A stretch of DNA of 64,000 nt from contig NZ_JQJY01000002.1 in assembly GCF_000745775.1 (NCBI RefSeq), forward strand, positions 682,001 to 746,000. Reading direction: 5' to 3'. Shown here piece after piece: positions 51,083 to 59,891 of this stretch. A model generated the notes under the pieces. The model was not told the DNA's origin, made no database searches, and saw nothing but the letters and a program-made list of their open reading frames with translations. The position numbers and the translations under genes are program-made. This stretch comes from Flavobacterium sp. ASV13. Lineage in GTDB: Bacteria; Bacteroidota; Bacteroidia; Flavobacteriales; Flavobacteriaceae. Numbering within the stretch: the first letter of the stretch is position 1; every line of letters starts with the position of its first letter.

Positions 51083-52543
51083 TTATTTTTTCTTTAGTAT
51101 TCCTTTTATAGTGTCTTTTTCATAATGATAAACCATATACATAAAAATTAAAAGAAGCGGAATTCCAACATAATATTTCTCTCTGAATCCGTAAAATGAA
51201 ATTATTGAGAATACTATTGAAACACCTAAATAAGCACCAATTTTGTTCATATCATAAGGAATTGGATAATATTTATTTCCAAGGATATAGGAAATAAGCA
51301 TCATGCTTCCATAGGCAGAAATGGTCGCAATTGCAGAACCATAATAGCTGTATTTCGGAATTAAAAGATAATTTAAAACTAACGTAACGATAGCGCCAAC
51401 AATAGAAATATAAGCACCAATTTTTGTTTTGTCTGTCAGTTTGTACCAAACCGATAAGTTATTGTAAATACCTAGAAAGAAATTTGCCAAAATAATCAGC
51501 GGCACTACTTTCATGGCTTCCCAATACGATTTGTTATCTAACAATAAAAATTTTAAAACATCGGCAAAAACAATAACACCCAATAAAATTAATGATCCTA
51601 AAATCACAAAATATTTCGTGATTACAGCATAAGTCTGCGGAGCATTTTCATTTTTTGCATGACTGAAAAAGAAAGGCTCGATTCCTAATCTGAAAGCCGT
51701 TGCAAATAAAACCATAAACAAACCTAATTTGTAACAGGCTGAATATGCTCCAACTTCAGATTTTGCTAAATTTTCAGGAAGTAAATATCCCAAAAGAATT
51801 TTGTCAAAATGTTCATTTACTGCAAATGCTAATCCGGCAACCAAAATTGGAAGTCCGTATTTCATCATTCTTTTCCAAAGTTCCGGATCGAATTTTCGTC
51901 CAAGCGAAAGATAATTTGGCGAAAGCACAATAAAAGTAGCTAAACTTGCCAAAAGATTTGCAATGAAAATATAAGCAATCTGGAAATTCTCAATATATAA
52001 ATTATCCCAAACCGAATTAGGATTTGAAGCTGCAAGTTTTGGCAAATACATCAAAAAGAAAATATTCAGCAATAAATTAATTATAACATTTCCAATCTTA
52101 ATTGCTGCGTAAACCATCGGGCGCTGATTGGCTCTTAATTTAGAAAAAGGCACTAAAACCAAAGCATCCAGAACTAAAATCCAAACCGAATAAGTAACAT
52201 ATTGAGCATCAACTTCGGCCCAGCTTGCAAGTGTATTTCTAAAAATTAAGGCGGCGAATAAAAACCCAATTGACGACCAGAAAATTGAAATTGTAGAAGT
52301 TGCGATTACATTTTTTTTATCTTCTTCGGCACTGTAGAATCTAAAAAATGCCGTTTCCATTCCATAAGAAAGAACAACATTAAAGAAAACCATCCAAGAC
52401 AAAACGATCGAAACTTCGCCATATTCTGCTGTTGGTAAAATACCTGTATATAATCTGACCAATAAAAAACTAAGCATCCTTGGTAAAACCGTTGCTAGTC
52501 CGTAAATCGCAGTTTGTTTGAATAGATTTTTATATAATCCCAA
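51083..52543 (-). CDS. Polysaccharide flippase (Wzx/MOP family)
   Basis: A 486-residue inner-membrane protein with about 14 helices, of the oligosaccharide flippase/MviN-Wzx type (LFKQTAIYGLATVLPRMLSFLLVRLYTGIL at the start). It moves lipid-linked sugars across the membrane. The frame is open from TTG 52582, but a perfect -7 box lies at 52570-52577, so the next TTG (52543, MGLYKNLFKQ) is the better start. It is followed after 25 bases by dut. Confidence 0.87.
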   Translation of the reverse strand: MGLYKNLFKQTAIYGLATVLPRMLSFLLVRLYTGILPTAEYGEVSIVLSWMVFFNVVLSYGMETAFFRFYSAEEDKKNVIATSTISIFWSSIGFLFAALIFRNTLASWAEVDAQYVTYSVWILVLDALVLVPFSKLRANQRPMVYAAIKIGNVIINLLLNIFFLMYLPKLAASNPNSVWDNLYIENFQIAYIFIANLLASLATFIVLSPNYLSLGRKFDPELWKRMMKYGLPILVAGLAFAVNEHFDKILLGYLLPENLAKSEVGAYSACYKLGLFMVLFATAFRLGIEPFFFSHAKNENAPQTYAVITKYFVILGSLILLGVIVFADVLKFLLLDNKSYWEAMKVVPLIILANFFLGIYNNLSVWYKLTDKTKIGAYISIVGAIVTLVLNYLLIPKYSYYGSAIATISAYGSMMLISYILGNKYYPIPYDMNKIGAYLGVSIVFSIISFYGFREKYYVGIPLLLIFMYMVYHYEKDTIKGILKKK

Positions 52544-52569
52544 AATAATTTTTAATAAAGTTCGTAAAA

Positions 52570-52577
52570 CAAAAATA
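52570..52577 (-). promoter_or_regulatory. -7 box (TATTTTTG) of the flippase gene
   Basis: An exact TAnnTTTG on the - strand; predicted start near 52563, 20 bases before the TTG at 52543. It decides against the longer N-terminus. Confidence 0.55.
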
Positions 52578-52636
52578 ACCAATTCTTTGGTTTATTAATG
52601 ATTTTGCAGGCTCAATAAAAGAAGTTGTACGTTTTT

Positions 52637-53083
52637 TTATTGCGTCAGTTTGTTCTCATCCAAAACTTTTACAAAATGAAATCCTTTTGGTCCATAACCT
52701 TGATTGTAGTAAAAACGATGAGCGCCAAAATTTCCGGTAAATGCGTCTAAAACAATACTGCTACATCCTAAATCTAAAGCTTTCTGATCAATATAGTCTG
52801 TCAATAATTTTCCAATTCCTTTTGACCTGTGCTCTGGATTGACAACAAAATTATCAATCTCAAGATATTTTCCTGTCCAAAGTTTTGTTGCCGACCAACA
52901 TCCCGTAATTCCTAAACAAATATCATTATCAAAAACGCCTATCTGAATATAATTGTGAGGCACCATTTCTAAAAGAAACGATTCATATTTCTCAATTGAA
53001 ATTTTAGGATATAGAAATCGCATGGTATCAATTTGTTCCAGCATTTCGTTAATTGTAGTAAGTTCTCGTATTTGAAATTCCAT
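52637..53083 (-). CDS. GNAT-family N-acetyltransferase
   Basis: A 148-residue acetyl-CoA-dependent transferase. The CoA-binding loop is HRSKGIGKLLTDYI (R/QxxGxG/A), followed by the GAHRFYYNQGY motif. The substrate is unknown. A -7 box lies 20 bases upstream, making it a single-gene unit. Confidence 0.92.
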   Translation of the reverse strand: MEFQIRELTTINEMLEQIDTMRFLYPKISIEKYESFLLEMVPHNYIQIGVFDNDICLGITGCWSATKLWTGKYLEIDNFVVNPEHRSKGIGKLLTDYIDQKALDLGCSSIVLDAFTGNFGAHRFYYNQGYGPKGFHFVKVLDENKLTQ

Positions 53084-53102
53084 TGTAATAAAAGATAAAC
53101 CT

Positions 53103-53110
53103 CAAAATTA
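53103..53110 (-). promoter_or_regulatory. -7 box (TAATTTTG) of the GNAT gene
   Basis: An exact TAnnTTTG on the - strand, 19 bases before the GNAT ATG. A -33 element is not clear. Confidence 0.5.
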
Positions 53111-53250
53111 CTCAATTTTTATTACGCCTTCTATATAATTCTGAAACAACTGTATATGTGAAATCTATAAAATTCAAAAAAAATTATATAAATTTTTACA
53201 ATTGCTTCTGTATTAACTTTGTAACACAGGGAATGAGAAAAGCTAAAATA

Positions 53251-53405
53251 CAACCCTTTAAAAAAGCAAAGCATCGGGACGGATAAAGCTAGTTTGTTCC
53301 CACAAAAGACAAAGCACTAGGGATTGATTCTGCTGAAATGTAACCCTCAAAAAAACAGAGCATTGGGATTGATAAAGCTAGTTTGTTCCCATAAAAGACA
53401 AAGCA
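53251..53405 (+). repeat. Two direct repeats of about 66 nt
   Basis: Copies at 53251-53316 and 53341-53405 differ at a few positions in the left half and at one in the 35-nt right half (GATAAAGCTAGTTTGTTCCC...). Repeat period is 89-90 bp. Each copy can form a weak GGGA/TCCC hairpin. Confidence 0.85.
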
Positions 53406-53528
53406 AAACAGAGGTGATAAATCTGTGCAATAATTTTATAAAATGGTATTGATTCTCATTTTTTGGGTAATTTGAGAATCACCATTTTATAACAGACAAA
53501 AAAAATCAATTTCTCTATAAAAGAGTTA

Positions 53529-53561
53529 AAGTCGATGTTTGGGGGTATCGGCTTCTTTTTT
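53529..53561 (+). terminator. + strand intrinsic terminator of the candidate ncRNA
   Basis: An 8-bp stem with one G-U pair (AAGTCGAT 53529-53536, ATCGGCTT 53547-53554), a 10-base loop and six T. No annotated + strand gene lies upstream within the 535-bp gap. Confidence 0.7.
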
Positions 53562-53565
53562 GCAC

Positions 53566-53604
53566 AAAAAAAGAGCCAGCAAAATATTTGCTGGCTCTTT
53601 TTTA
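53566..53604 (-). terminator. Terminator of the atp operon
   Basis: A stem of at least 15 bp (AAAGAGCCAGCAAA / TTTGCTGGCTCTTT) with a 3-base loop, T-run on the - strand side, 15-50 bases after the atpG stop. The symmetric A/T flanks would also stop + strand transcripts. Confidence 0.94.
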
Positions 53605-53618
53605 TTTTTAGATATCTA

Positions 53619-54479
53619 TTATCCGTTCAACGCTTCTGCTCCACCAACGATCTCTAAGATTTCGTTTGTAATAGCAGCCTGACGTGCTTTGTTATAAGTC
53701 AATTTCAACTGGTTTCTTAATTCCGTTGCGTTGTCAGTTGCTTTGTGCATAGCTGTCATACGCGCTCCGTGTTCTGAAGCAAATGAATCACGAATACCTT
53801 TATATAATTGTGTTTTTAACGATTTAGGAATCAAAGTCAATACAATTTCTTCTTTTGAAGGCTCGAAAATATAATCTCCTGTAGAAGCTGCTGTATCAGA
53901 TTTAATTGGAGCTAACGGTAAAAATTGCTCAGTCTGAACAATTTGTGTTGCAGCATTTTTAAACTGATTATAGATTAATTCGATTCTGTCATATTCCCCA
54001 GATAAGAATTTTTGAGTCAAATTGTCTGCAATTCCAGCAACATTTTCAAAAGTTAAATGATCAAAAATTGCATTATGATGTCCGTGAATTTTATGCGTCT
54101 TAACTAAAGCGTCGCCTCCCTTTTTACCAATGGCAAAAACATCTACTTGCTTTCCTGCATAAAAATCAGTACGGTTTTTAATCTCCTTAATTACATTTGA
54201 ATTAAATGCACCACATAAACCTCTGTTAGAAGTTATAGCTACAAGTAATACTTTTTTTACTTCACGCTGAGTTGTATAATCTCCTCCAACTTCACCATCA
54301 AGTGTAGCAGAAAGATTTTGTAGCAACTCTGTTAATTTCTCGGCATAAGGTCGCATTGCAGTGATTGCATCTTGTGCTTTCTTAAGCTTTGCTGCAGAAA
54401 CCATTTTCATAGCCGATGTAATCTGCATCGTCGATGAAACGGAAGTAATTCTATTACGGATTTCCTTTAAATTTGCCAT
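53619..54479 (-). CDS. atpG: ATP synthase gamma subunit
   Basis: A 286-residue central-stalk subunit of F1. The N-terminal helix (LKEIRNRITSVSSTMQITSAMKMVSAAKLKKAQ) and C-terminal helix (MTAMHKATDNATELRNQLKLTYNKARQAAITNEILEIVGGAEAL) form the rotor coiled coil; the Rossmann-like middle carries SNRGLCGAFN. Last gene of the operon; atpD and atpC are not in the window. Confidence 0.97.
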   Translation of the reverse strand: MANLKEIRNRITSVSSTMQITSAMKMVSAAKLKKAQDAITAMRPYAEKLTELLQNLSATLDGEVGGDYTTQREVKKVLLVAITSNRGLCGAFNSNVIKEIKNRTDFYAGKQVDVFAIGKKGGDALVKTHKIHGHHNAIFDHLTFENVAGIADNLTQKFLSGEYDRIELIYNQFKNAATQIVQTEQFLPLAPIKSDTAASTGDYIFEPSKEEIVLTLIPKSLKTQLYKGIRDSFASEHGARMTAMHKATDNATELRNQLKLTYNKARQAAITNEILEIVGGAEALNG

Positions 54480-54510
54480 TTTTTCTAATTAGAAAATTTG
54501 ATAATTAGTC

Positions 54511-54548
54511 AATTAGATAATTGAAAAATTCATTTCAATTATCTAATT
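54511..54548. repeat. 15-bp inverted repeat between atpA and atpG
   Basis: AATTAGATAATTGAA (54511-54525) and its reverse complement (54534-54548), 8-base loop, in an extremely AT-rich gap. It may be an mRNA processing or stability hairpin within the operon. Confidence 0.65.
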
Positions 54549-54562
54549 TTCTAATTGTCTTA

Positions 54563-56140
54563 TTAGTTATATTTTGCTGAAACTTCTTTTGCTGCTTTTT
54601 CAATAACATCTGTAATGTTATCGTCAAATTTACCAGCTTTCAACGCGTTAAGCGTATCTTTATGTTTACTGTTTAAGTAAGACAAGAAATCAGCCTCAAA
54701 TTCTTTAACTTTATTTACAGGAACGTTTTTCAATAAGTTTTTAGATCCAGCGTAAATAATTGCAACTTGGTTTTCAACAGGATAAGGATCATTTAAACCT
54801 TGTTTCAAGATTTCAACGTTTCTTTTTCCTTTTTCAATTACGTTTAAAGTAACAGAATCCAAGTCAGAACCAAATTTAGCGAAAGCTTCTAATTCACGGA
54901 ATTGAGCTTGGTCTAATTTTAAAGTTCCTGAAACTTTTTTCATTGATTTAATTTGAGCATTACCTCCAACACGAGATACAGAGATACCTACGTTGATCGC
55001 AGGACGAACACCAGAGTTGAACAAATCTCCGTCAAGGAAAATCTGACCATCTGTAATAGAGATTACGTTTGTTGGGATATATGCAGAAACGTCACCAGCT
55101 TGAGTTTCGATAATTGGTAAAGCAGTCAATGAACCACCACCTTTTACGATAGACTTAATAGAATCTGGTAAATCGTTCATGTTTTTAGCGATACCATCAT
55201 CTGCGATTACTTTACAAGCGCGCTCTAATAAACGAGAGTGTAAGTAGAAAACGTCTCCAGGGTAAGCCTCACGTCCCGGTGGTCTTCTTAATAAAAGAGA
55301 AACCTCACGGTAAGCAACAGCTTGTTTAGATAAATCATCATACACGATAAGTGCTGGACGACCTGAATCTCTAAAGTATTCTCCAATTGCAGCACCAGCG
55401 AATGGAGCATAAACTTGCATTGGAGCTGGGTCAGAAGCATTAGCTGCAACAATAACTGTATAAGCCATTGCTCCTTTTTCTTCTAACATTTTAGCGATTC
55501 CTGCTACAGTTGAAGCTTTTTGTCCAATTGCAACATATATACAGAATACAGGTTTTCCTGCATCATAAAATTCTTTTTGGTTCAAGATTGTATCGATACA
55601 AACAGTTGATTTACCTGTTTGACGGTCACCGATAACAAGCTCACGCTGACCACGTCCAACTGGGATCATAGCATCTACTGCTTTTACTCCTGTTTGTAAT
55701 GGTTCAGTTACTGGCTGACGGAAAATAACTCCTGGCGCTTTTCTTTCTAATGGCATTTCGTATAAATCTCCACCGATTGGTCCTTTTCCATCAATTGGAA
55801 AACCAAGAGTGTTAACAACACGTCCTACCATTTGCTCACCTACTTTAAGAGAAGCAATACGTTGAGTTCTTTTTGCAGTAGATCCTTCTTTAATTCCTGT
55901 TGATGGTCCTAAAAGTACCACACCAACATTATCTTCTTCAAGATTCAATACGATACCTTCCATACCGTTATCAAATTCTACTAACTCACCATATTGAACA
56001 TTAGATAGCCCGTAAACACGAGCAATACCATCTCCAACTTGAAGTACTGTTCCTACTTCCTCTAGCGTAGCACCAGATTCAAAACCTTCTACTTGCTTTC
56101 TTAATATTGCTGAAATTTCAGCAGGTTTGATTTCCGCCAT
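54563..56140 (-). CDS. atpA: ATP synthase alpha subunit
   Basis: A 525-residue F1 subunit, slightly longer than the usual 500-515. The P-loop GDRQTGKST, the [21 protein letters not shown] motif and the [10 protein letters not shown] segment are intact. Non-catalytic nucleotide-binding subunit that alternates with beta in the F1 hexamer. Confidence 0.98.
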   Translation of the reverse strand: MAEIKPAEISAILRKQVEGFESGATLEEVGTVLQVGDGIARVYGLSNVQYGELVEFDNGMEGIVLNLEEDNVGVVLLGPSTGIKEGSTAKRTQRIASLKVGEQMVGRVVNTLGFPIDGKGPIGGDLYEMPLERKAPGVIFRQPVTEPLQTGVKAVDAMIPVGRGQRELVIGDRQTGKSTVCIDTILNQKEFYDAGKPVFCIYVAIGQKASTVAGIAKMLEEKGAMAYTVIVAANASDPAPMQVYAPFAGAAIGEYFRDSGRPALIVYDDLSKQAVAYREVSLLLRRPPGREAYPGDVFYLHSRLLERACKVIADDGIAKNMNDLPDSIKSIVKGGGSLTALPIIETQAGDVSAYIPTNVISITDGQIFLDGDLFNSGVRPAINVGISVSRVGGNAQIKSMKKVSGTLKLDQAQFRELEAFAKFGSDLDSVTLNVIEKGKRNVEILKQGLNDPYPVENQVAIIYAGSKNLLKNVPVNKVKEFEADFLSYLNSKHKDTLNALKAGKFDDNITDVIEKAAKEVSAKYN

Positions 56141-56178
56141 CTTAATTTATAATTTAGACACTTTTATGTGTAATAAAA

Positions 56179-56712
56179 CTAATTACTTAACTCTCTTTTT
56201 AATACTTGTAATCTGTTTGCAACAGAGGCATTGTATTGATTATCGCCTATTCTCAAAATAAATCCACCAATAATTGAGGGATCTACTATATTTTCAATTG
56301 TAATTTTTTTATCTGATAAAGTTGCAACTTTAGCTAAAACTTTAGCTTCTAAAGCAGCATCCATAGGAATTGCTGTCGTAACTTTTGCTACTTCAACACC
56401 ATTACTCTCATCAAATAATTTATTGTATTCTGATGCAATTGCACCTAGAATTTCAAATCTTTTGTTTTCAAATAATAAATGGAATAAACCTTTAGTTACA
56501 CCGTTTACATTTGCAAAAACTTCTAAAAGAGCACTTTCTTTAACTTCAACTTTTGTAGTTGGATTTAAAATAAACGTACTCAATTCTGTATTTGTCTCAA
56601 TTGCATTTGCAATTGATTTCATATCGTTATTTACAGCTTCGGCAACACCTTTAGAGTTTGCTAAGTCCAGAATTGCTTTTGCATAACGAATTGCTGCTCT
56701 TGTACCTGCCAT
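56179..56712 (-). CDS. atpH: ATP synthase delta subunit
   Basis: A 177-residue OSCP/delta subunit linking F1 to the peripheral stalk. The N-terminal AIRYAKAILDLAN and C-terminal IDPSIIGGFILRIGDNQYNASVANRLQVLKREL motifs are typical. Four bases after atpF. Confidence 0.96.
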   Translation of the reverse strand: MAGTRAAIRYAKAILDLANSKGVAEAVNNDMKSIANAIETNTELSTFILNPTTKVEVKESALLEVFANVNGVTKGLFHLLFENKRFEILGAIASEYNKLFDESNGVEVAKVTTAIPMDAALEAKVLAKVATLSDKKITIENIVDPSIIGGFILRIGDNQYNASVANRLQVLKRELSN

Positions 56713-56716
56713 AGTC

Positions 56717-57217
56717 TTAGTTTAACTTTACGTCACCTAACATTTTCTCAACTAATTTAGTTTGAGATTCTTTGTTAGATAATTCCTCTTTCAATAATTT
56801 TTCAGCGATGCTTAATGATAAAGTTGAAACTTGAGATTTCAATTCAGCCATTGCAGCATTTTTTTCACTTTCGATAGCAGCTTTAGCTTGCTCGATCATT
56901 TTTTGACCTGCCTCTTGTGCTTCGTTTTTAGAATCAGCTATCATTTTCTCTTTCATTTCGCGAGCTTCTTTCAACATCGCGTCACGTTCTGCACGAGCTT
57001 CATTCAAAATTCTTTGATTGTCAGCTTGTAAGTTTTCCATTTCTCTCTTTGCGTTTTCAGCAGAAAGCAATGCGTTTTTAATACCTTCTTCTCTTGCAGT
57101 AATAGATTCCATAATTGGTTTCCATGCAAATTTCACTAAAAGTAAAATCAATACTAACAAGATTAAAGCTTGCCAGAAGAATAATCCGAATGAAAAATCG
57201 TTAATTAACTTATCCAT
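56717..57217 (-). CDS. atpF: ATP synthase b subunit
   Basis: A 166-residue peripheral-stalk subunit: one N-terminal membrane helix (about 8-28) and a long charged coiled coil (ITAREEGIKNALLSAENAKREMENLQ...). Confidence 0.96.
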   Translation of the reverse strand: MDKLINDFSFGLFFWQALILLVLILLLVKFAWKPIMESITAREEGIKNALLSAENAKREMENLQADNQRILNEARAERDAMLKEAREMKEKMIADSKNEAQEAGQKMIEQAKAAIESEKNAAMAELKSQVSTLSLSIAEKLLKEELSNKESQTKLVEKMLGDVKLN

Positions 57218-57305
57218 TTTATAACTATATTAAATATTTAATTTCTTTTTTTAAAGTAACAACACCTTTAACCAACCGTTAAAGATGTTGTTAGTTTTCT
57301 CTTTA

Positions 57306-57503
57306 TTATTTTCCTAAGATTAAAGCAGCAAATGCTAAACCTTCTAATAAAGCCGCGATAATAATCATCGCAGTTTGAATTTTACCAGCAGCTTCTGGCT
57401 GACGAGCAATAGCGTCCATAGCAGATCCACCGATTTTACCTAAACCTAAACCTGCACCGATTACTACTAAACCAGCACCTACTAAAGTTGGAATTGTTCC
57501 CAT
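57306..57503 (-). CDS. atpE: ATP synthase c subunit
   Basis: A 65-residue proteolipid with two helices and the polar loop ARQPEAAGK; the ion-binding carboxylate is the Glu in ALLEGLAF. No extra polar residue suggesting Na+ use is evident. Ring subunit of Fo. Confidence 0.97.
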   Translation of the reverse strand: MGTIPTLVGAGLVVIGAGLGLGKIGGSAMDAIARQPEAAGKIQTAMIIIAALLEGLAFAALILGK

Positions 57504-57536
57504 AACTATTTATATATATAAAATTAAACTTCTAAA

Positions 57537-58715
57537 TTAAATAATTGCTGTTTCATCTTCATGGTGGTGAGCGTGGTCATGATCCTGAACCGCCATACCA
57601 ATAAACAATGATGATAACATTGTAAAAATGAAAGCCTGTAAAAATGCAACTAAAATTTCAATAACAGAGATAAATAATGTTAATCCTAAAGAGATTGGCA
57701 AATCTGCTGCTAAATTTTTTCCAACGAAAATCATTCCGATCAAACTCATAATTACTACGTGACCAGCAGTAATGTTTGCGTACAAACGAATTAATAATGC
57801 GAATGGTTTTGTTAATGTTCCTAAAACCTCAATTGGTGCTAAGATAATCTTCATTGGAACTGGTACTCCTGGCATCCAAAAGATGTGTCCCCAATAATCT
57901 TTGTTTGCACTGAATTGTGTAATGATAAAAGTAAAAGCTGCTAAACAAACTGTAATAGCAATATTTCCTGTAACGTTAATTCCTAGCGGAGTCATTCCTA
58001 ATAAGTTTAAAACCCAAACAAAGAAAAATACAGTTAATAGGTAACCCATATATTTACGGTATTTTTTCTCTCCAATGTTAGGAACTGCGATTTCATCTCT
58101 AATGAAAATTATAAGAGGCTCTAAAACTCTTCCAAATCCTGTTGGAATTGGTCCTTTTTTATATGATTTTGCTAAACCAGTAAACATTAAGAATAATAGC
58201 ACCGCAACAAAAAGCATTGAAACAACATTCTTTGTCATAGAAAAATCTAAAGGTTTTTCGTTTTCTGGATGACCGTGCTCATTAAAAGTAATTGTTCCGG
58301 CTGCATCAGTTTTATAAATTTTACCGTGAACTAATTTGTAGAAGTTTCCGTCAACTTCTGCAACTGTTTCACCGAAATGAAATTTTGAAGAAGAGAAAAC
58401 TTTTAAACCTCCGTCAATAAGTATAACTGGTAATGGAAAACCAAAGTGTTTGTTTTCTTTTTCATCTTGGAAGAAAACAAAATCGTGAGAATCTTGTAAG
58501 TGGTGATCAATGAAAGCATCTACTTTTGCTTTTGGGTCAAGAGCAACTGCGTGCTCTCCTTCCGCTGGAGCATCATGTGAAATTACTTTCTCTTCGTGAG
58601 CCGTTTCAGTTTGTACATGCGTTGAATCATTCTCTGAGTTTGCAAAACCCATAATTGGTAGAGAAGCTACAAAAGCTGCTAGAATAAAGCTGAGTGGTTT
58701 GTTTGAAATCACCAT
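57537..58715 (-). CDS. atpB: ATP synthase a subunit with N-terminal extension
   Basis: A 392-residue Fo subunit, longer than the about 270 of E. coli. It starts with a signal-like helix, then a His/Glu-rich soluble extension of about 130 residues, then the usual helices including PFALLIRLYANITAGHVV with the essential Arg. The C-terminus is His-rich (HDHAHHHEDE). Such extensions are common in Bacteroidota. Confidence 0.96.
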   Translation of the reverse strand: MVISNKPLSFILAAFVASLPIMGFANSENDSTHVQTETAHEEKVISHDAPAEGEHAVALDPKAKVDAFIDHHLQDSHDFVFFQDEKENKHFGFPLPVILIDGGLKVFSSSKFHFGETVAEVDGNFYKLVHGKIYKTDAAGTITFNEHGHPENEKPLDFSMTKNVVSMLFVAVLLFLMFTGLAKSYKKGPIPTGFGRVLEPLIIFIRDEIAVPNIGEKKYRKYMGYLLTVFFFVWVLNLLGMTPLGINVTGNIAITVCLAAFTFIITQFSANKDYWGHIFWMPGVPVPMKIILAPIEVLGTLTKPFALLIRLYANITAGHVVIMSLIGMIFVGKNLAADLPISLGLTLFISVIEILVAFLQAFIFTMLSSLFIGMAVQDHDHAHHHEDETAII

Positions 58716-58757
58716 ATCGTGGAAAATCTTATTTTTTTACGTTTCTAAAATTTGGTG

Positions 58758-58786
58758 CAAAGGTACATTTTTTATTAATATTCAAA
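58758..58786 (-). promoter_or_regulatory. Promoter of the atpB-E-F-H-A-G operon
   Basis: On the - strand a TTTG (58783-58786) stands 17 bp before a perfect -7 box TACCTTTG (58758-58765). Predicted start near 58753, leaving a leader of about 38 bases before atpB. Confidence 0.75.
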
Positions 58787-58833
58787 AGGATATGAAAAAT
58801 TATTTTTGAACCTTGTTTTACATATTCGCGATT

Positions 58834-59226
58834 TTAACGCTTTTCATTTAATAATCGGACAGTTAAAAGCGTCTGAAATAACAAAAACAAAATAAATGTT
58901 ATAAAAAAACTGACTTTTTCAACATTGACCGTTTCAGTTTTGTTTTCTAAAATTGGCTGCAAAATTAAATATCCCAACAACATTTGAGTAAAAGTTCCGA
59001 ATAAGAAAACCATCCCTACGATTTCAAAATTCTTATTTTTTACCTTTAATAATATAAGGTATAGCAAAGCTGACAATCCGAAGAAAATTAAATACAGTAA
59101 TTCTATACTGTAATGAAACTTTTGAAAATTAATTTCCAGCAAAAAGAAAGCGGCTATATGCACTATAAAGGCAACAACAGCAAAACAAAATAAATGAAAA
59201 ACAGGTTTGTAATTTTTTAATGACAT
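58834..59226 (-). CDS. Small four-helix membrane protein (DUF6168-like)
   Basis: A 130-residue inner-membrane protein with four hydrophobic helices. The ATG at 59226 is chosen; the frame is open from 59253, but that region has a promoter-like CATCTTTG. In Flavobacteria this protein regularly lies between the AtpZ/AtpI-like gene and atpB, the place of atpI in other bacteria, so a role in Fo assembly or Mg2+ supply is possible. Family number is from memory. Confidence 0.75.
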   Translation of the reverse strand: MSLKNYKPVFHLFCFAVVAFIVHIAAFFLLEINFQKFHYSIELLYLIFFGLSALLYLILLKVKNKNFEIVGMVFLFGTFTQMLLGYLILQPILENKTETVNVEKVSFFITFILFLLFQTLLTVRLLNEKR

Positions 59227-59289
59227 TTCAGGTAATTTTTTGCAAAGATGCAACTTTTATCTAAAGCTGCTATAAATGAAAAAATTACT

Positions 59290-59511
59290 TTATTTATTAA
59301 TGTCGTTAACTTGGCGGATAACGTTATATAATGCAAGGCCTACACCGGCCATGACAAAAATCGTATTATAATAAACTTTTGGGCTCGGATGGTTTTCATC
59401 AAGCCAGGTTCCGAAATAAGAGAACAAAAAAATAATGACTCCCATTTGAAATGGAATATTAATTAATGCAAGCCATTTATTTCTCCTATTATTATTCGGT
59501 TCCTTTTCCAT
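59290..59511 (-). CDS. AtpZ/AtpI-like protein
   Basis: A 73-residue protein with two membrane helices (about 17-33 and 48-66) joined by a short loop with GTWLDENHPS, the pattern of the AtpZ/AtpI family that assists c-ring assembly. It overlaps the bactofilin gene by 20 bases. Confidence 0.85.
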   Translation of the reverse strand: MEKEPNNNRRNKWLALINIPFQMGVIIFLFSYFGTWLDENHPSPKVYYNTIFVMAGVGLALYNVIRQVNDINK

Positions 59512-59887
59512 CTTCTAATAATATTACCTGATTGGAATTTAACATGGTACAAGAAGCGGTAAAGTCTGCTCCAGGTTCAATCGATAATTTTCCAACGGCG
59601 ATTTCTCCATGAATTCGCGCGGTTCCTTTAATATTAAGGACTTCTAAAACTTTTAATTTTCCTTGAAATTCTCCTTCAATATCAGCATTGTGACAGATAA
59701 TTTCTCCTTTCACAATTCCTGATGCGCCAATAACAAGTTTTCCTTGCGAAGTAAAATTTCCAATAAGTTCGCCGTCCAGTCTAAAATCAGCTTTTGAAAC
59801 AATATCACCAACAATGGACGTTCCTTCTACAATTCTGTTGGTTTTTCCTAAATTCTCTGTACTGACTTTTTTGACTTTTTCAAACAT
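59492..59887 (-). CDS. Bactofilin (polymer-forming cytoskeletal protein)
   Basis: A 131-residue protein. The central right-handed beta-helix of bactofilins is visible as repeated short strands (GTSIVGDIVSKADFRLDGELIGNFTSQGKLVIGASGIVKGEI), with short unstructured ends. Bactofilins form membrane-bound filaments that position cell-wall enzymes or motility elements. It lies between sprE/porW and the atp cluster. Confidence 0.93.
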   Translation of the reverse strand: MFEKVKKVSTENLGKTNRIVEGTSIVGDIVSKADFRLDGELIGNFTSQGKLVIGASGIVKGEIICHNADIEGEFQGKLKVLEVLNIKGTARIHGEIAVGKLSIEPGADFTASCTMLNSNQVILLEDGKGTE

Positions 59888-59891
59888 GGTT

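Larger units (their letters stand above)
53214..53561 (+). ncRNA. Candidate structured non-coding RNA in the gap before atpG
   Basis: The 535-bp gap 53084-53618 has no sizeable ORF but shows all parts of a + strand RNA gene: a perfect -7 box TAACTTTG (53214-53221; start near 53228), two direct repeats of about 66 nt (53251-53316 and 53341-53405, the last 35 positions nearly identical), a small hairpin ACAGA/TCTGT (53408-53426), a long hairpin with a 19-bp stem and 3-nt bulge (53437-53458 with 53473-53491), and an intrinsic terminator (53529-53561). The RNA would be about 330 nt. It contains only a 17-codon micro-ORF (53233-53286). I see no tmRNA, RNase P or SRP hallmark. No -33 box is clear. 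Confidence 0.55.

Noticed and set aside
53251..53405. CRISPR array
   Set aside because: Only two copies, unit length of 65-66 nt, imperfect, and no cas genes.
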